A DNA stretch of 63,079 nucleotides from Alphaproteobacteria bacterium 65-37 (GTDB taxonomy: Bacteria > Pseudomonadota > Alphaproteobacteria > Reyranellales > Reyranellaceae), in the NCBI GenBank assembly GCA_001897995.1, contig MKRV01000285.1, positions 1-63,079 on the forward strand. The letters are read 5' to 3'. Below the pieces are notes generated by a model. The model had not been told where the DNA came from and made no database searches. It saw nothing but the letters and a program-made list of their open reading frames with translations. Each line of letters opens with the position of its first letter. Positions within the stretch are counted from its first letter, which is position 1. Made by a program: the position numbers and the translations under genes. Of this stretch, positions 62,118-63,079 are shown one piece after another.

Positions 62118-62792
62118 ATGATGACCCCAAGGCATGTCCTCGCAGGACTGGCCGGTGCCGCCATGTTGCTGTCGACCGCCGCAAATGCCCAGCAGACGCC
62201 GCCGCAGTTTCCCGAGATGACCTTCTTCGTGACCAGCATCGGCGGTCCGCAGGGCGCCAACTACGGTGGCCTCGAAGGCGCCGACCGCCATTGCCAGACG
62301 CTGGCCGCCAAGGCGGGTGCCGGCGGCAAGACCTGGCGGGCCTATCTCAGCACTCAGGCAGTAGGCGGTGCGACCGCGATCAACGCCCGCGACCGCATCG
62401 GCAAGGGCCCGTGGGTCAATGCCAGAGGGGTGCAGATCGCCGCCAGCGTCGCGGACCTGCATTCGCCCAACAACAAGATCAGCGCCGAAACCATCGTCGC
62501 GGAGACCGGGCGGCTGATCCCCAGTCGGCTCTACACCGTCAACCAGCACGACATCCTGACCGGCACCCAGACCGACGGCACGGCCTTTCCGCCGGACAAG
62601 GACATGACCTGCGGCAACTGGACGAAGAGCGGCGAAGGGAACGCCATGGTCGGCCATGCCGACCGCATGGGCCTGCGCGACGACGAGCCTTCCAAGTCGT
62701 GGAACACATCGCACCCGTCGCGGGCCTGCGACGCGGCTTCGCTGGTGGCGACCGGCGGCGCCGGTCTGCTCTACTGCTTCGCCGCGAACTGA
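62118..62792 (+). CDS. Secreted four-cysteine protein, C-type-lectin/endostatin-like
   Basis: 224-aa protein with a signal peptide cleaved after ANA (about residue 24). The mature part has GGLEGADRHCQTLAAKAGAGGKTWRAYLS, resembling the opening of collagen XVIII/endostatin or lectin-like domains in many bacterial exoproteins. Four cysteines (in DRHCQ, DMTCG, RACDA and LYCFA) could make two disulphides. GGGAGAGAAC precedes the first of two adjacent ATGs. It is a single gene. Function is unknown; carbohydrate or surface binding is only a possibility. Confidence 0.75.
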   Translation: MMTPRHVLAGLAGAAMLLSTAANAQQTPPQFPEMTFFVTSIGGPQGANYGGLEGADRHCQTLAAKAGAGGKTWRAYLSTQAVGGATAINARDRIGKGPWVNARGVQIAASVADLHSPNNKISAETIVAETGRLIPSRLYTVNQHDILTGTQTDGTAFPPDKDMTCGNWTKSGEGNAMVGHADRMGLRDDEPSKSWNTSHPSRACDAASLVATGGAGLLYCFAAN

Positions 62793-62798
62793 ACGAAA

Positions 62799-62830
62799 GG
62801 CGGCAGCGCCGGTCTCCCGACGCTGCCGCC
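62799..62830. terminator. Bidirectional hairpin between convergent genes
   Basis: GGCGGCAGCG (62799-62808) and CGCTGCCGCC (62821-62830) form a perfect 10-bp stem with a 12-base loop. It sits between two converging genes and probably serves both. No T-run flanks it. Confidence 0.6.
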
Positions 62831-62845
62831 GTATCTACCGGGCGA

Positions 62846-63079
62846 TCAGCCCTCGACCTTGACGCCGGCGGTGGTGATCACCTTCCGCCACTTCTCGACT
62901 TCGTCGTTCAGGAACTTCACCGTCTCGGCCGGCGTGGCGCCGACCGGAATGACGGCCTGTTCTGCCAGCCGCTTGCGCAGCGCATCGTCCTTCACGGCCT
63001 TGGCGACTTCGGCGCCCAGCTTGTCGACGATCTCCTTGGGCGTGGCCGCCGGGGCCATGAACATCACCCAGCTCGACGA
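62846..63079 (-). CDS. Bug/TctC-family receptor, C-terminal part, cut by right edge
   Basis: The last about 77 codons of a Bug receptor. FMAPAATPKEIVDKLGAEVAKAVKDDALRKRLAEQAVIPVGATPAETVKFLNDEVEKWRKVITTAGVKVEG is the normal C-terminal third of the family, including the 'LGAEV.KA..DD..R.RL' helix. The start lies outside the window. It is the third Bug receptor here, again without tctAB beside it. Confidence 0.85.
   Translation of the reverse strand, partial: SSSWVMFMAPAATPKEIVDKLGAEVAKAVKDDALRKRLAEQAVIPVGATPAETVKFLNDEVEKWRKVITTAGVKVEG

Overview
The window reads as chromosome of a GC-rich, free-living alphaproteobacterium. A Reyranella- or Bradyrhizobium-like soil/water oligotroph is my inference. 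The support is high GC in most genes, strong GGAGG ribosome sites, tight ATGA-coupled operons and a great density of solute-binding proteins: SBP families 1, 3 and 5, two branched-chain/Liv-type ABC systems and three Bug-type TctC receptors. No rRNA, tRNA, integrase, insertion sequence or CRISPR array was seen.

Layout. 1-6 kb: zinc alcohol dehydrogenase (cut by the left edge), an orphan family-3 solute receptor, an SRPBCC-VOC pair behind a palindromic operator, an unknown protein and an N-acyl-D-amino-acid deacylase-type amidohydrolase. 6-12 kb: a redox neighbourhood with divergent senB/senA (selenoneine-type biosynthesis) whose start codons overlap, then OsmC, TetR with a quinone oxidoreductase, and LysR with azoreductase. 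12-16.5 kb: a methyltransferase, a membrane class III nucleotide cyclase with a Cache-type sensor, an RraA-like protein and a decayed chaA calcium/proton antiporter. 16.5-22 kb: an RND efflux adaptor and pump, a 72-aa membrane protein and a methyltransferase. 21.9-28.6 kb: a Liv ABC operon (minus), a polytopic membrane protein and a Liv receptor. 28.8-30.1 kb: an MFS carrier.

30.2-40 kb is the most distinctive segment: a visibly more AT-rich, seven-gene minus-strand operon read in the order MBOAT acyltransferase, SGNH-like protein, MaoC/ketoreductase fusion, acyl carrier protein, FkbH-like HAD protein, FkbM methyltransferase, radical SAM enzyme. A methyltransferase converges on its end. The gene content suggests that a small acyl unit, possibly C3 glyceryl, is built on a dedicated carrier protein, tailored, and passed by the MBOAT/SGNH pair to an exported glycan or lipid. 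No polyketide or fatty-acid synthase module is present.

40-43.7 kb: a TPR-like possible lipoprotein coupled to a DUF3142 protein. 43.8-47 kb: a sugar-type ABC system without an ATPase gene, with a perfect 15-bp palindrome 20 bp upstream of its receptor gene. 47-54.4 kb: Bug receptors, NIPSNAP, metallo-hydrolase, amidase, VOC proteins and TetR. 54.4-60.3 kb: a flavoprotein monooxygenase/acyl-CoA dehydrogenase-like gene and a complete second Liv operon behind a double palindromic operator. 60.3-63.1 kb: an orphan family-5 receptor, a secreted four-cysteine protein and a Bug receptor cut by the right edge.
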